The notes: generated by a model from the letters alone, not told the origin. Counted from the stretch's first letter, positions 15,383-24,918 are shown. The stretch: 64,000 nucleotides of DNA from Desulfosarcina ovata subsp. ovata (GCF_009689005.1 NZ_AP021879.1:248001-312000); one strand, 5' to 3'. A program made the numbers and translations.

Positions 15383-16038
15383 TGAAACGCAACGCACTTT
15401 TTAAGGATGCCATCGATGCTTCGTCAGCATCACAGCGGTGGCGATTGAGCCTCTTTGCTGCTGTCTTCGTTTTTTTTATGGTCCCCCGATGCACGACGAC
15501 TATTGCGAATGACATTTCAGCTGAGGATACCCAAATGGCAATAGAAAACAAAGCCGTACGGATCGAACGTTTGGCCCGCGATCAGGCCGCTACCCTTGTG
15601 CCGCATGCGGACATGTTGCGCTACACACCACCTTTGCCAGACATGTGGCCACCCGGCACTACGGCCAAACTGACTATCTACGGCTATGGAAGCCAGCCGG
15701 CGCCCACTGGTCGCGTCACTTACACGGTGAGTACCCCATCCGTGGAAGTGGTGTTTGAAATGGCTGAGGACGGGCCGATCGTTTACGACACAAAGCGTGC
15801 TAAGGCTCAATTACTGGACCGACTTCAGCCACGCGTGCGTTCCCATGTGGATGCGGACATCCGGCACAAAGGAATTGAGGCCCTGCTCGACGCGATAAGC
15901 ACCGGAAAACTCACCGAAGTGGCAAAACGGTCGATTCGCGATAGCTATCAGAGCTGGCAGCACGAAAACCAAATTCTATCTGAAAACATTGCCAACCGCC
16001 ATCGTGCATTTTTCCGTTGGTTGAAAGAGGGGTTTTAA
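15382..16038 (+). CDS. Membrane-anchored protein coupled to the cysteine-site protein
   Basis: A 218-residue protein of unknown family. Residues 22-42 (LSLFAAVFVFFMVPRCTTTIA) form a hydrophobic anchor or uncleaved signal, possibly a lipoprotein signal with Cys-37 in an atypical position. The rest is periplasmic and mostly helical, with a beta segment near residues 95-130 (TAKLTIYGYGSQ, VTYTVSTPSVEVVFEM). It starts inside the stop codon of the upstream gene. Pairing a possible protease-type protein with a membrane partner resembles effector-immunity or enzyme-anchor arrangements, which cannot be told apart from sequence alone. Confidence 0.5.
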   Translation: MKRNALFKDAIDASSASQRWRLSLFAAVFVFFMVPRCTTTIANDISAEDTQMAIENKAVRIERLARDQAATLVPHADMLRYTPPLPDMWPPGTTAKLTIYGYGSQPAPTGRVTYTVSTPSVEVVFEMAEDGPIVYDTKRAKAQLLDRLQPRVRSHVDADIRHKGIEALLDAISTGKLTEVAKRSIRDSYQSWQHENQILSENIANRHRAFFRWLKEGF

Positions 16039-16107
16039 GCTATTCAATCCTATTTGTTATGTTATCAAGCTGATTGAAAAATCCAATCGTAAAATGACGC
16101 TTAAGGA

Positions 16108-16356
16108 TCAGAGATTTAAGTGAATTTTTAAAGCGGTTTCCACGCGAATTATCAATTCGTTATCCAAGGCTCCGATTCGTTTGACGATACGCCGTTTGTC
16201 AATGGGTCGGATTTGGTCAGCTTTAACCTTGGAGTCCTTTGGAAGGTGGGCAGTTCCTTTTTTAATCTTTACCTCGAACGGGTAAATTTTTTCCAGTTTC
16301 TGGGAGGTAATTGGGATGATGGTGATGGTTCCTGAATATTTGTTGCCGATATCATT
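16108..16356 (-). pseudogene. MazF/PemK-type toxin remnant
   Basis: An 82-residue C-terminal fragment beginning NDIGNKYSGTITIIPITS, then KKGTAHLPKDSKVKADQIRP and IDKRRIVKRIGALDNELI. These are the conserved central and C-terminal strands of MazF/PemK endoribonucleases. A TAA stop lies in frame just upstream (16357-16359) and the N-terminal strands with the start and first catalytic arginine are lost. No antitoxin gene is adjacent. It is a decayed toxin gene at the edge of the accessory region. Confidence 0.7.
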
Positions 16357-16420
16357 TTAAATGAGGAATTCTGCACTGACCAGGCTTTGTCCGGCATTAC
16401 CTTTTTTACAACAATGGGGT

Positions 16421-16467
16421 AAAAGAAAAGGCGGGTTGCCGCCACAACCGATGGCGACAACCCGCCT
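16421..16467 (-). terminator. Intrinsic terminator of the left signalling operon
   Basis: Perfect 10-bp arms AGGCGGGTTG (16429-16438) and CAACCCGCCT (16458-16467). On the minus strand the hairpin is followed by TTTTCTTTT. It lies 37 bp past the stop of the CBS gene. Confidence 0.8.
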
Positions 16468-16503
16468 GAGGCGTCCGATGCATCGGAGCGCCGGAATACG
16501 GGG

Positions 16504-17058
16504 CTACGGGGCCGGGCACATGATTTCAGCGGCTGCGGAAAAGACATCCGTCAGTCTAAGAATGCCGATGACCATTTTGCCTTCGCGAACGATAAGGGAT
16601 TGATGGCAGCCCATGACCAGCCGGTGAATCGCCTGGCCAAGGGATTCGTCCTGGTCGATGAATTCGTCTGCTTTGGGCTTGATCATGATCTGCCGGATCG
16701 GCAGCTTGGCCGCCCTTTGGCATGCTTCATCAAACGGCTCCTTGAACAGGTCGTATTTATCGACCATGGTTCTGAGGATATAGTTGCTGAGCCGATTGAT
16801 CCCCATGTCGGCATCAACTTCGAGTTCTTCGAAATATTTGGGCTCCAACGCTTTCAGCACCTGGGTCTGGCTGATTTTCCCGACCACCATGTTGTGTTCG
16901 TCCACCACGAGAACGGCACGATGGGGGTATTTCGAGGGATCGAAGCCCTTTTGGGATTTGGAAAGTGCTGCTACCGCTTCGTCAAGGGTGGCCGTGATGG
17001 AGACCCGGGCATATTCCGACAAGGGCACCATCAGTTTGAAAACAGTCGTTGATTTCAT
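16504..17058 (-). CDS. CBS-pair protein, paralogue 1
   Basis: A 184-residue protein made of two CBS domains, which normally bind adenine nucleotides and sense energy state. The N-terminus carries VFKLMVPLSEYARV, a motif shared with the CBS proteins at 30935 and 31937. The first CBS ends with HRAVLVVDEHNMVVGKIS and the second with HQSLIVREGKMVIGILRLTDVF. I chose the start at 17058 (GGAAAGGAACACG before ATG); the frame extends 15 codons further. It is last in the operon after an SLC13 transporter, histidine kinase and receiver, so it may tune that transporter or kinase. Confidence 0.8.
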   Translation of the reverse strand: MKSTTVFKLMVPLSEYARVSITATLDEAVAALSKSQKGFDPSKYPHRAVLVVDEHNMVVGKISQTQVLKALEPKYFEELEVDADMGINRLSNYILRTMVDKYDLFKEPFDEACQRAAKLPIRQIMIKPKADEFIDQDESLGQAIHRLVMGCHQSLIVREGKMVIGILRLTDVFSAAAEIMCPAP

Positions 17059-17083
17059 CGTGTTCCTTTCCGGGCTGATTTGA

Positions 17084-17539
17084 CTACTTTTTTTCCTGAT
17101 CAAAGACTCGGCTGGGGTATCGGATCAGCTCCTGAATTTTGGCATCGCGGATCTTTTTGTCATGGGTGGCTTTTTTTTCGAACGCCTGGGCCATCTTGGT
17201 GAGCAGGTCCTCGAATTTCATGGGTTTCAGAAGGTAGTCAAATGCACCTTGTTTCATGCCTTCGATACTGGTTTCCACCGAGGCGTGGCCGGTGAGCAGG
17301 AGTACTTCCACCAGCGGCTGGATGCGCTTGATCTCCCTCAAGGTTTCGATACCATCCATGCCGCCGGGCATTTTAATGTCCAGCAGCACCACGTCGTAAA
17401 GTTCTTCTTTGAGCACGTCAATGGCCGCCTCGCCACTGGTCACCCCCGTGGCATCCAGCTTACGCTTGTTAAGACGATTGACGATGGTTTCCAGAAAGTC
17501 GGTCTCGTCATCCACAACCAGAATTCTGAATGTATTCAT
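17084..17539 (-). CDS. Stand-alone response regulator (receiver domain)
   Basis: A 151-residue receiver with a short helical tail and no output domain. Acidic pair Asp-10/Asp-11, phosphoacceptor Asp-54 in VVLLDIKMPG, Thr in LLLTGHA, and Lys in DYLLKPMKF. It is encoded 9 bp downstream of the kinase at 17549, its evident partner. With no DNA-binding domain it must act through protein contacts, possibly on the neighbouring CBS protein or on another receiver in a relay. Confidence 0.9.
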   Translation of the reverse strand: MNTFRILVVDDETDFLETIVNRLNKRKLDATGVTSGEAAIDVLKEELYDVVLLDIKMPGGMDGIETLREIKRIQPLVEVLLLTGHASVETSIEGMKQGAFDYLLKPMKFEDLLTKMAQAFEKKATHDKKIRDAKIQELIRYPSRVFDQEKK

Positions 17540-17548
17540 GTCTCCCCC

Positions 17549-19216
17549 TTATTTTTTTTCCGGCAGCACCAGTGGCAGAAGGACCACGAAGGTGGTTCCC
17601 TGGTCTTCGTGGCTGTCTATGGAGATTTGGCCGCCCATTTTTTCAATGATGGTATAACTGATGGAAAGTCCCAGGCCGGTCCCTTTACCATTATGTTTGG
17701 TGGTAAAGAACGGATCGAAAATCTTTTTCTGGATCGCCTCGGGAATTCCAGGTCCATTGTCGTGAATGCTGATACGAATATACTCCTTTTCCATACCGGT
17801 GGAAACATCAATTGTACCGTCGCTGCCGATGGCGTCGATGGCATTGTTGATCAGGTTCAGGAACACCTGCTGGAGCTGGGATTGGTCACTGGCGATTATC
17901 GGCAACCGATCGGTATAGTGTTTCACAATTTCAATATCGTTGATGCGTGCATGATTGGACAGCATCTCAATGGTCTGATCAAGCACGTGGTTGATCTCGA
18001 CATCGTCCAGACGCGGTTCCATGCGGCGGGCAAACCCCAGCATGTTATGCGTAATTTTCCTGGCCCGGTCCACATGCTCTTCGATCTTTCCGATGGATGC
18101 GGCAAACTCCTTATAGTTTTCGCTGTTCTGAAATTCCTCTTCTGCCAGCAGATCCTCCATCCATCCAGCCTTTTCGCCGATCACTGCCAACGGGTTGTTG
18201 ATTTCGTGGGCGATGCCGGCGGCCATTTTACCCAATGCAGCCAGCTTGTCCTGCTGGATCAGTTGACTGTTGAGTTCGTTCATTTCACAGTCGGCCTGCT
18301 CCAGGTGACGCACCAGCGTGTTGGATATCAGGACGATGGCAAAAAGGATCACCACGCACCCGGTGGCGATGATCATGATCTCGGTGTTGCGGGCGTTTCC
18401 CATCCAGCCGTGTTCCTGGCCAGCGATTTGGCTGATGACCAGCATCCATTCCCGATCCTTGAGCCAGGCGCCGCCGATGTAACGAATATCGCCGCTATCT
18501 TCCCGCGTTTCGATGACGGTGGTCCCTTCCCCGAAACGCTGGGTTTCGATTTTCGACTGGCCGAGAATGACCCCCTTGAATCGCGGGCTGGTCTGGAAAA
18601 CGCCATCGCGGTTGACAATGAACGCGTCGCCGCTGGTGCCCACCTGGGCACTTCTCACCAGCCGGTTGAGAATTTCGGAATCGATGGTCGCTCTCAGGAT
18701 CCAGCTATTATTTCCCGTGACCCCCTTGACGGCAATGATGACATGGGGGACCTGGCGAAATCCCATGAATACGTTACTGATGAATTGACCCCGGCGCAAC
18801 ACCTCATCGAACCAGGGTTGTTGATAGTAGTTGAGTCCCTGCAGATTATACGGGCCGGCGTAAGCCAGCTGATTGCCCTCCTTGTCAATGACGCCCAGAT
18901 CGACCAGTCCCAACCCCTCGGCGCGCTGGTTGATCTGCCAGAAGAGTTTGGAGAGATTTTCCGGATTGTTGAGCGTCTCGAAGGACTGGGTCTCAACGAT
19001 CATGGCCAGGATGGTGGTGCGTTCGCGCAGGAAAACATCCACGGCATTGCTCTGGGTTCTGGCCAGGGTACGAATCTGGTCTTCGATACGTTCCTGGTAG
19101 AGCTTGCCGAACTGGTAATAGATGGCCGTGCCCAGGAGAATCAGCGGACCGATGGACACGGCCAACGTGATGGCGATAAGTTTCAAGCGCAGGTTTTTAT
19201 AATGGGTCAGTTTCAT
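17549..19216 (-). CDS. Cache-domain sensor histidine kinase
   Basis: A 555-residue membrane kinase. TM1 is near residues 12-34, an extracytoplasmic dCache-type sensor spans about 40-270 ([21 protein letters not shown] is the ligand region in part), TM2 near 279-300, then a coiled linker, HisKA with His-337 in [10 protein letters not shown], and HATPase with [16 protein letters not shown] and [10 protein letters not shown]. It phosphorylates the adjacent receiver. The start at 19216 has GGAG six bases upstream; eight more codons are open. A ligand transported by the upstream SLC13 protein is a reasonable guess for the signal. It resembles the kinase at 25543 throughout. Confidence 0.92.
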   Translation of the reverse strand: MKLTHYKNLRLKLIAITLAVSIGPLILLGTAIYYQFGKLYQERIEDQIRTLARTQSNAVDVFLRERTTILAMIVETQSFETLNNPENLSKLFWQINQRAEGLGLVDLGVIDKEGNQLAYAGPYNLQGLNYYQQPWFDEVLRRGQFISNVFMGFRQVPHVIIAVKGVTGNNSWILRATIDSEILNRLVRSAQVGTSGDAFIVNRDGVFQTSPRFKGVILGQSKIETQRFGEGTTVIETREDSGDIRYIGGAWLKDREWMLVISQIAGQEHGWMGNARNTEIMIIATGCVVILFAIVLISNTLVRHLEQADCEMNELNSQLIQQDKLAALGKMAAGIAHEINNPLAVIGEKAGWMEDLLAEEEFQNSENYKEFAASIGKIEEHVDRARKITHNMLGFARRMEPRLDDVEINHVLDQTIEMLSNHARINDIEIVKHYTDRLPIIASDQSQLQQVFLNLINNAIDAIGSDGTIDVSTGMEKEYIRISIHDNGPGIPEAIQKKIFDPFFTTKHNGKGTGLGLSISYTIIEKMGGQISIDSHEDQGTTFVVLLPLVLPEKK

Positions 19217-19270
19217 GCCAGACTCCAAATGAGGGCCCATGTTTTAACTGTGGCAACGCGCATCGATGGT

Positions 19271-20959
19271 CTACCAGGCGAGGAATTGCCAGTAACCGAG
19301 TACCCCCCACAGCCAGAGCACCAGCCAGGCCAGCAGCGTGATGGGCAGACCGAACTTAACAAAATCCATGACATCCAGAAGCCGCTCGCCGGTTTCCGGA
19401 TCCTTGCCCATGCCGAAGCAGATGGCGTTGTTGGGCGTTCCCACCACCAGGAAATTGGCGAACGATGAGGAGAATGAGGTGATCAGCCCCACCTTCCAGA
19501 CACTCACATTGGCCAGGGTGGCCATGGGCAGGACGATGGGTCCCAGGGCGGCGACCGTGGCCCCGTCGCTCATGAAATTGGTCATCGTACCGGTCAGCAG
19601 GCTGACGCCGATGACCAGTCCGTCACCCTTGGTGAGAAAATCGGGCAGCAGGTCGACAAACGTGCTGGCCAGCCACAGGGCTCCGCCGCTGAATTTGAGG
19701 GCTACGCCCATGGCGCAGGCAGCGGCATACAGGCCGACCACATCGAAGGCCACGCCGTTTTGAATGTCGTCCCAGGTGAGAATGCGGCACAGGAACATGG
19801 CCATTACCGCATACAAGGTCGGCCCGCCCAAACCGGCATGCTCGCCCAAGATGATCCAGGCCAGGACCAAAACCACCAGAATGACGGCCATGATGGCTTC
19901 CTGGCCGCCGAACTTGGGCATGCTTTTGACTTCCTGCTTGACGATTTCACTGGGGTTGACATCCGGCACCTTGAATTTGGGTTTGAGCCGCAAATACATG
20001 ACCAGACCGATTGCCCAGGACATCACCGGAACGAACGGCATACCGATTTTCATCCACTCCACAAAGCTGATGGGCATCCCGTATTCAGCCAGATACCCCA
20101 CCATGATGGCATTGCGGCCGCCGGCCGCCGGTGAACCGGGGCCACCGTGGTTGGCGGCGAAGCAGACGCCCAGAAGCAGGAAAATGGCCAGGGCGCGGTC
20201 TTTTTTGACCCCATTCATTTTGCAGGTCACCTTGTATATGCCCATGAGCACGGGAATCAGCAGGGCGACCAGGGCATGCTCGGACAGAAAGCCGGCTGAA
20301 ATGGCCAGCATCGGCAGAAACAAAAATGCAAAGGACTTGGCACTCTTGATGCGCGAGAGCAGAATCAGGCCGATGCGTTTGTCCAGGCCGGTTTTGGCCA
20401 CCCCCACGGCCACGGCCAGAATGCCGAAGATGAAAAATACGGCGTCTTTCATGTACGCCTTGGAAATTTCGTTGATCGGCAAAATGGCAAACAGGTAGAG
20501 CATCACCCCCACCATGATATCGGTGGCCCCCAGGGGAAGGGCCTCGGTGCCCCACAAAAAGGCCGCCAGAAAGAGAATGCAGACGGTCAGCTTGGCTATC
20601 TGAGCCACCTCGTAGTGGGTTAACAGGGGATTTACATGCTTGTCGTGCGCTGCACCGGTGGCTTCGGTTTCGCCGGTTTGGGCTGCCTTGAACGCCTCTG
20701 GGCGCAGTTTTTTGTTTACCGTGTCCGTAATGGTCGTGGCCCCCGCAGGCAGGGCGTAGCCGGCGGGTTTTTCAATTTTTACCATGTCAAGCATGCCCTG
20801 GGTGGGTGGCATCATGACAGCAAAAGTGAAGATAACCGCGGCAAGGATAAAAAGTGCCGGTTTGTATCCGGGCCTGTTTTTCCACGTCCATTTGCGTTCA
20901 TCGATTCCGTCCGCCAGCAATGGGTCGAAACCGTGGTCCACTGCAGTTTGATGTGACAT
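19271..20959 (-). CDS. SLC13/DASS-family sodium-anion symporter 1
   Basis: A 562-residue inner-membrane transporter of the divalent anion:Na+ symporter family, whose members take up sulfate, thiosulfate or dicarboxylates. It has a soluble N-terminal stretch with one early membrane segment, then around a dozen helices. Family features are GGPGSPAAGGRNAIMVGYL near the middle and FLVVGTPNNAICFGMG near the end, the paired substrate/sodium loops. Start 20959 follows AAGGAGG; the frame is open for 52 further codons without a ribosome site. It is first in an operon with kinase, receiver and CBS protein. Substrate is not predictable; sulfate or C4-dicarboxylate fits a sulfate reducer. Confidence 0.9.
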   Translation of the reverse strand: MSHQTAVDHGFDPLLADGIDERKWTWKNRPGYKPALFILAAVIFTFAVMMPPTQGMLDMVKIEKPAGYALPAGATTITDTVNKKLRPEAFKAAQTGETEATGAAHDKHVNPLLTHYEVAQIAKLTVCILFLAAFLWGTEALPLGATDIMVGVMLYLFAILPINEISKAYMKDAVFFIFGILAVAVGVAKTGLDKRIGLILLSRIKSAKSFAFLFLPMLAISAGFLSEHALVALLIPVLMGIYKVTCKMNGVKKDRALAIFLLLGVCFAANHGGPGSPAAGGRNAIMVGYLAEYGMPISFVEWMKIGMPFVPVMSWAIGLVMYLRLKPKFKVPDVNPSEIVKQEVKSMPKFGGQEAIMAVILVVLVLAWIILGEHAGLGGPTLYAVMAMFLCRILTWDDIQNGVAFDVVGLYAAACAMGVALKFSGGALWLASTFVDLLPDFLTKGDGLVIGVSLLTGTMTNFMSDGATVAALGPIVLPMATLANVSVWKVGLITSFSSSFANFLVVGTPNNAICFGMGKDPETGERLLDVMDFVKFGLPITLLAWLVLWLWGVLGYWQFLAW

Positions 20960-21178
20960 GCTGCCTCCTTGATCAATTCCTTGTTTGGCACCACCCCTGG
21001 TGCATGTTGATACCCATTTGGATGGGTACACGTCTCCCCTCGTTCGCTTTAGCGGGAGCAATGCACATGCCATCGTTGATGAGAACTCAGCGTATTGATA
21101 ACATGTTGAAAACAAATAATAAAAATACTGGTTGAAAAGATTGCCGACACCTGTTGGAATCGTTTCCTGTCAGCAAGT

Positions 21179-21193
21179 TTTACAGGGTGTAAA
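21179..21193. promoter_or_regulatory. Palindromic candidate operator TTTACA-GGG-TGTAAA
   Basis: A perfect inverted repeat with a 3-bp centre, about 220 bp upstream of the SLC13 gene that starts at 20959. A near copy lies at 29202-29218 upstream of another operon of the same regulatory group. Confidence 0.45.
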
Positions 21194-21297
21194 GGTGCCG
21201 GGTGGTACTGAATGAGCCGTTTGATCGTTGTTGTCCATGACGGAGGAGAGAAAGCGAGTATTTTTTCCGTACCCGGCCGCCCCGCGGCAAGACCATG

Positions 21298-21348
21298 AAA
21301 AAAAACCCGGAAACGGATGGGAAGCTGGGGAGGTGCCGTTTCCGGGTT
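21298..21348 (-). terminator. Intrinsic terminator after the receiver-CBS gene
   Basis: Perfect 13-bp arms AACCCGGAAACGG (21304-21316) and CCGTTTCCGGGTT (21336-21348). On the minus strand an eight-T run follows. It lies 25 bp past the stop codon at 21373. Confidence 0.85.
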
Positions 21349-21372
21349 CGGGGTGGTGGGTACTACGGCGGG

Positions 21373-22278
21373 TTAACGCAGCGCCCGTTCCAATTCGAAA
21401 AACAGATCCTGTTCACGGATGACGCCGGTCACCTTGCCGTCCTTGAATACGATCATCCGGCGGCAGCGGTACTGGACCATCATATAGGCGGCCTCCATGA
21501 GATTGGCCGTGGCATCGATGCTCGGCGGGGTAGGGGACATGAGGTCGCCAACACTGGTGGCCGCCAAGCGATGTGCCTCCACGCTGAACATGCCGGTCCA
21601 GAACATGGGGGAGTATTGCAGGCTGTCGGCCGTGGATGGTTTGGGGGCGGAAAGATAGCCGGGCATGATGCCCTCCAAAAGATCCATGATGGACAGAATC
21701 CCTTTCAGTTCACCGGCACCGTCAAAAACCAGCAGACTGCGGTGGCCGGTTTCCATGATCCGGCTGGTATGAATCTGGGGGGTAAAGGATTTTTTCAGTT
21801 CCTGAATCCCTTCGGCAACGGTCTGATTCTCATTCAGCGTGGTGTATTCGGCCAGGGGAATCATTACTTCCTCGACCCGTCGTTCCTGCTCCTGGCCCTC
21901 ATCACCGGCCTTACTGTGCTCGATGGCGACCATGATGCGGGATGCCAACAGGTCGATGTCACAGGGTTTGGACAGATAATCGACAGCGCCGTGGCTGAGG
22001 GCATGTTTGGCACTCTCGTCGGCGCCATGGCCGGTGAGCATGATCACCGGCAGACCGGGAACCCGCTTCTGGATTTCGGCCAGGGTTTCGTTGCCGTCCA
22101 TATCGGGCATGCGAATGTCCAGCACCACCACATCGGGCTGCTTGTCCAGCTGATCCAGGGCCTCGCGGCCATTGGCGGCCATCAGGGTCTCGAAACCTTT
22201 TTTCTCGAGCAGCTTCCGGGAGGTTTCCCGAAACTGGGTTTCGTCGTCTACCATCAATACTTTGGTTTTATGGGTCAT
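21373..22278 (-). CDS. Response regulator fused to a CBS pair
   Basis: A 301-residue protein. Receiver domain at about 5-120 with Asp-11/12, Asp-54 (VVLDIRMPD) and Lys in DYLSKPCDI. A linker rich in Glu follows, then two CBS domains, the first beginning RRVEEVMIPLAEYTTL (related to the PLSEYATV motif of the other CBS proteins) and the second TSVGDLMSPTPPSI. It could join phosphorylation input to nucleotide sensing. Last gene of the operon that starts near 29013 and contains SLC13 transporter 2; the terminator at 21298 follows. GGAGG precedes the ATG. Confidence 0.9.
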   Translation of the reverse strand: MTHKTKVLMVDDETQFRETSRKLLEKKGFETLMAANGREALDQLDKQPDVVVLDIRMPDMDGNETLAEIQKRVPGLPVIMLTGHGADESAKHALSHGAVDYLSKPCDIDLLASRIMVAIEHSKAGDEGQEQERRVEEVMIPLAEYTTLNENQTVAEGIQELKKSFTPQIHTSRIMETGHRSLLVFDGAGELKGILSIMDLLEGIMPGYLSAPKPSTADSLQYSPMFWTGMFSVEAHRLAATSVGDLMSPTPPSIDATANLMEAAYMMVQYRCRRMIVFKDGKVTGVIREQDLFFELERALR

Positions 22279-22365
22279 GTTGCCTGCCTCCTTTAAGGCG
22301 TTAGGTCGGTCACAATCATCGTTTGGCGAACGGTCATGGGTACCGGGAACGTTGTTACGATCGCC

Positions 22366-22896
22366 CTACGCCGCAAGCGATTTCAGCGAATGGGCGAGTG
22401 GCAAGAGCCAATAGATCAACATCACGGTGGCGCCGAAGGTGAACAGCACCGTAATGACGGCACGGAGCTTGCTCATTCCCAGCCCCTTGACCATGCCGGT
22501 TCCAATCAGCCACCACTTCCAGGGTTCGGTCAGCAAGAATGCCGACGGCACCCAGGCGATCAAAAGGACGGTCCCCGAACTGAGCGAAAAGATACGCCAC
22601 AGGCGCGAAAAGGCGTACCGCCGGCCGGCCGTGGTTGCCAGCGCCACATAGCCGATGGCGGTGGCGATGGCGACCATGCCGATGGCATTCACAAACCAGA
22701 TGACGCCCATGCTTACGGATGCCGTGCCAGGGGCCATAAAGGTGCCGCTGACCGCGAAAAAGAGACCTGAAACGATGAGAATGGCGGTCGCTTGTCCCAT
22801 TGAAATGGCCGCAAATCCATTGGCGAAAAAGGTGCCCGGGCGGGTCAGCAGCGCGGTCAGGGTCCGAACGTAAAGGGATGGCCATTGGTGTTGCAT
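22366..22896 (-). CDS. Yip1-like multi-pass membrane protein
   Basis: A 176-residue inner-membrane protein with four to five hydrophobic segments (about 32-55, 60-84, 101-122, 140-165). The pattern and the N-terminal TRPGTFFANG resemble bacterial YIP1-family membrane proteins of unknown function. The start follows one base after the stop of the small gene at 22898, with GGAG inside that gene, so both are coupled. An accessory role for the adjacent transporter is possible. Confidence 0.6.
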   Translation of the reverse strand: MQHQWPSLYVRTLTALLTRPGTFFANGFAAISMGQATAILIVSGLFFAVSGTFMAPGTASVSMGVIWFVNAIGMVAIATAIGYVALATTAGRRYAFSRLWRIFSLSSGTVLLIAWVPSAFLLTEPWKWWLIGTGMVKGLGMSKLRAVITVLFTFGATVMLIYWLLPLAHSLKSLAA

Positions 22897-22897
22897 G

Positions 22898-23056
22898 TTA
22901 CACCGCTCCTATCTTGTACAGGATGCCAGTGACCAGCATGATCAGGGTCAGAATGAAATAGAATCGCCGTTCCGCCTCGCGGGTGAACCAGACGCGACCG
23001 TCCTGGTAGCACAGTCCGAATTTTTGAAACTTTGGATTATCGTCTTTTTTGATCAT
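22898..23056 (-). CDS. Small single-span membrane protein (52 residues)
   Basis: A short reading frame between SLC13 transporter 2 and the Yip1-like gene. It begins MIKKDDNPKFQKFGLCYQD, followed by a Trp/Arg segment (GRVWFTREAERRFYF) and one membrane helix (ILTLIMLVTGILYKIGAV). The ribosome site GGAG stands 8 bases before the ATG. It is tightly packed in the operon (11 bp after the transporter stop, 1 bp before the next start). Size and position suggest a small transporter subunit or a modulator, which is inference. Confidence 0.65.
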   Translation of the reverse strand: MIKKDDNPKFQKFGLCYQDGRVWFTREAERRFYFILTLIMLVTGILYKIGAV

Positions 23057-23067
23057 TCAGTTTTCTC

Positions 23068-24918
23068 CTAAAATCCTGGAAGACCGCCAAATCCACGAAA
23101 TACCCAGTACACCGCCGTCAGGAGCAGCAAAACGATGTTGGCCATGACCCAGATGGGCAGGCCCACCCGCAGATAGTCCTTGGGTTCCAGATAGCCGCTG
23201 GCGTAGACGATGGCATTGGGCGGCGTGCCGATGATCAGGCAGTAGGCAAAAGAGGAAGAAATCGCCGTGGACATGGCCATAAAAGGCAGGAATGTGGTGC
23301 CCGGATGCACCAACCCGGCCATGTTCAGGGCAATCGGTCCCACGGCCGCAGCGGCCGGTCCGTCGGCCATCAGGTTGGTCAGGATGGCGGTCAATCCGTT
23401 GCTGGTGGCCATCAGCGGCAAACCGGAGTCCATCCCCAGGGGGGCCAGGGCGTCAATGGCGCTGCGGGCCAGCCAGTAGGCGGCGCCGGTGCTGTCCAGG
23501 GTGCGCCCAAAGATAATGGCGCCGGCGTATAACCAGATCACGCCCCAGTCAACCCGGTCCTGATAATCGCGCCAGTTGACGATGCCGGCCAACAGGTAGG
23601 CCACGGCACCGCCCACGGCGATGACACCGATGCCCAGGCGAACCGGATAAATGCCCATGTTGTAAAACTCTTTTTCGGTGAACCAGCCGAACACCATCAC
23701 CAGAAAGATGATCAGGGCAATGATCTGTTTGCGATTCCAGCCGCCCATACGGCCGATTTCGGTCTGCAGATGGTCCATGGCCGGCGCGAGGGAGGTGATC
23801 GTGGGCTTGAAGCGCCAGTTGAGGATCAGCCAGGAAACCGGGATCATGACGAACAGGTAGGGGAAACAGTAGGTGATCCACTGGAAATAGCCGATGTCCT
23901 GGCCGAACATGTCGGCCAGGTAGGTCATCATGATGACGTTGCGGGCACCGCCCGATGGTGCGCCGGGACCGCCGATGTTACAGGCCATGGCAATGGCGAT
24001 CATCAGCATTTTGCCCAGTTCCGGATCGCTGGGGGTTTCCCGGGTGAGGCTGTTCTGGTAAAGCAGCATGCCAATGGGCAGGAACATGGCGGCCAGGGCG
24101 TGGTCGGAAATAAACGCGGCCAGGGGAGCGATGATCACAATGAAGATCAGCGTGATCCAACGCACGTTGGGAACGGCCAGTTTCCTGAACATCATCAGGC
24201 AGACCCGTTTGTCCACGCCTGTCTTGACAAACGCGGCGGCAAACATCAGGCTGCCCATGATGAACCAGCAGGCGTCATCCCAATAGAGCATGGCCACCTC
24301 TTTTCGCGAGGTGACGCCGCTGAATACCAGAATCAGGCCGATGCAGAAAGAGACGCCGGGAAGCGGGATGCACTCGGTGAGGAAACAGAGCACCACGAAG
24401 ACCCCCATGGCGATGGAGACCTTGATGAACCAGGCCCCTTTGTCGGCTTCGATGCGATCTTTTTCAGTGAGCTCTTCGTACTTCAACCCATCCTTGCGGA
24501 GGGTCATCGATGCTTTCATCAGTGCCAGGTAAGTCGCATCATCCACCTGGGTGTCGATGAAACTGCGGGCCTTCTCGAAATTGGCCTTGACGGCCTTGAT
24601 CTTGTTCTGGCGGCACCATTTGAGGTCGCGTTTCAAATAACGGTCACGCGTCAACGCGCCCATGTTCATGTTCTGTTCCATGATCCGGGCAGCCAGCAGC
24701 TGCCACTGCAGGGCGCTGTCGCTGGACGTATTGAAGAAAGCCTGGGTAACATGTTCAATGACGGCTTTGGGGCCGATGCGGTACTCGGTGCCCACATCCT
24801 TCATCCCGTATGGCGTGGGCATCAAAAGCAGCACAAACAGAAGTACCACTGGAATCGAGAACATCTTCCAGTCCACATATTTGTCGTATCCGGTGACTTT
24901 TTTTTCCTTCTTGGCCAT
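23068..24918 (-). CDS. SLC13/DASS-family sodium-anion symporter 2
   Basis: A 616-residue divalent anion:Na+ symporter-like protein. After the first membrane segment (about residues 16-35) it has an unusually long hydrophilic insert of about 110 residues before the main transport core. The core shows GGPGAPSGGARNVIMMTYL and CLIIGTPPNAIVYASGYL, the two hallmark loops, and a C-terminal hydrophobic end. The start at 24918 follows GAGGGG; seven more codons are open. It belongs to an operon with receiver, kinase and small membrane proteins on either side. Substrate unknown. Confidence 0.88.
   Translation of the reverse strand: MAKKEKKVTGYDKYVDWKMFSIPVVLLFVLLLMPTPYGMKDVGTEYRIGPKAVIEHVTQAFFNTSSDSALQWQLLAARIMEQNMNMGALTRDRYLKRDLKWCRQNKIKAVKANFEKARSFIDTQVDDATYLALMKASMTLRKDGLKYEELTEKDRIEADKGAWFIKVSIAMGVFVVLCFLTECIPLPGVSFCIGLILVFSGVTSRKEVAMLYWDDACWFIMGSLMFAAAFVKTGVDKRVCLMMFRKLAVPNVRWITLIFIVIIAPLAAFISDHALAAMFLPIGMLLYQNSLTRETPSDPELGKMLMIAIAMACNIGGPGAPSGGARNVIMMTYLADMFGQDIGYFQWITYCFPYLFVMIPVSWLILNWRFKPTITSLAPAMDHLQTEIGRMGGWNRKQIIALIIFLVMVFGWFTEKEFYNMGIYPVRLGIGVIAVGGAVAYLLAGIVNWRDYQDRVDWGVIWLYAGAIIFGRTLDSTGAAYWLARSAIDALAPLGMDSGLPLMATSNGLTAILTNLMADGPAAAAVGPIALNMAGLVHPGTTFLPFMAMSTAISSSFAYCLIIGTPPNAIVYASGYLEPKDYLRVGLPIWVMANIVLLLLTAVYWVFRGFGGLPGF

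Noticed and set aside
17162..19468. Very long plus-strand open frame (768 codons) opposite the histidine kinase.
   Set aside because: It is antisense to well-supported kinase and receiver genes, has unnatural composition (rich in His, Gln, Gly) and no ribosome site. The same holds for long frames at 29501-30766, 34964-36785, 44003-45286 and 59232-61259.
20988..21003. GCACCA-CCCC-TGGTGC near the start of SLC13 gene 1, considered as a sigma-54 promoter or operator.
   Set aside because: The spacing does not fit a -24/-12 promoter on the minus strand and the repeat is too short to call an operator.
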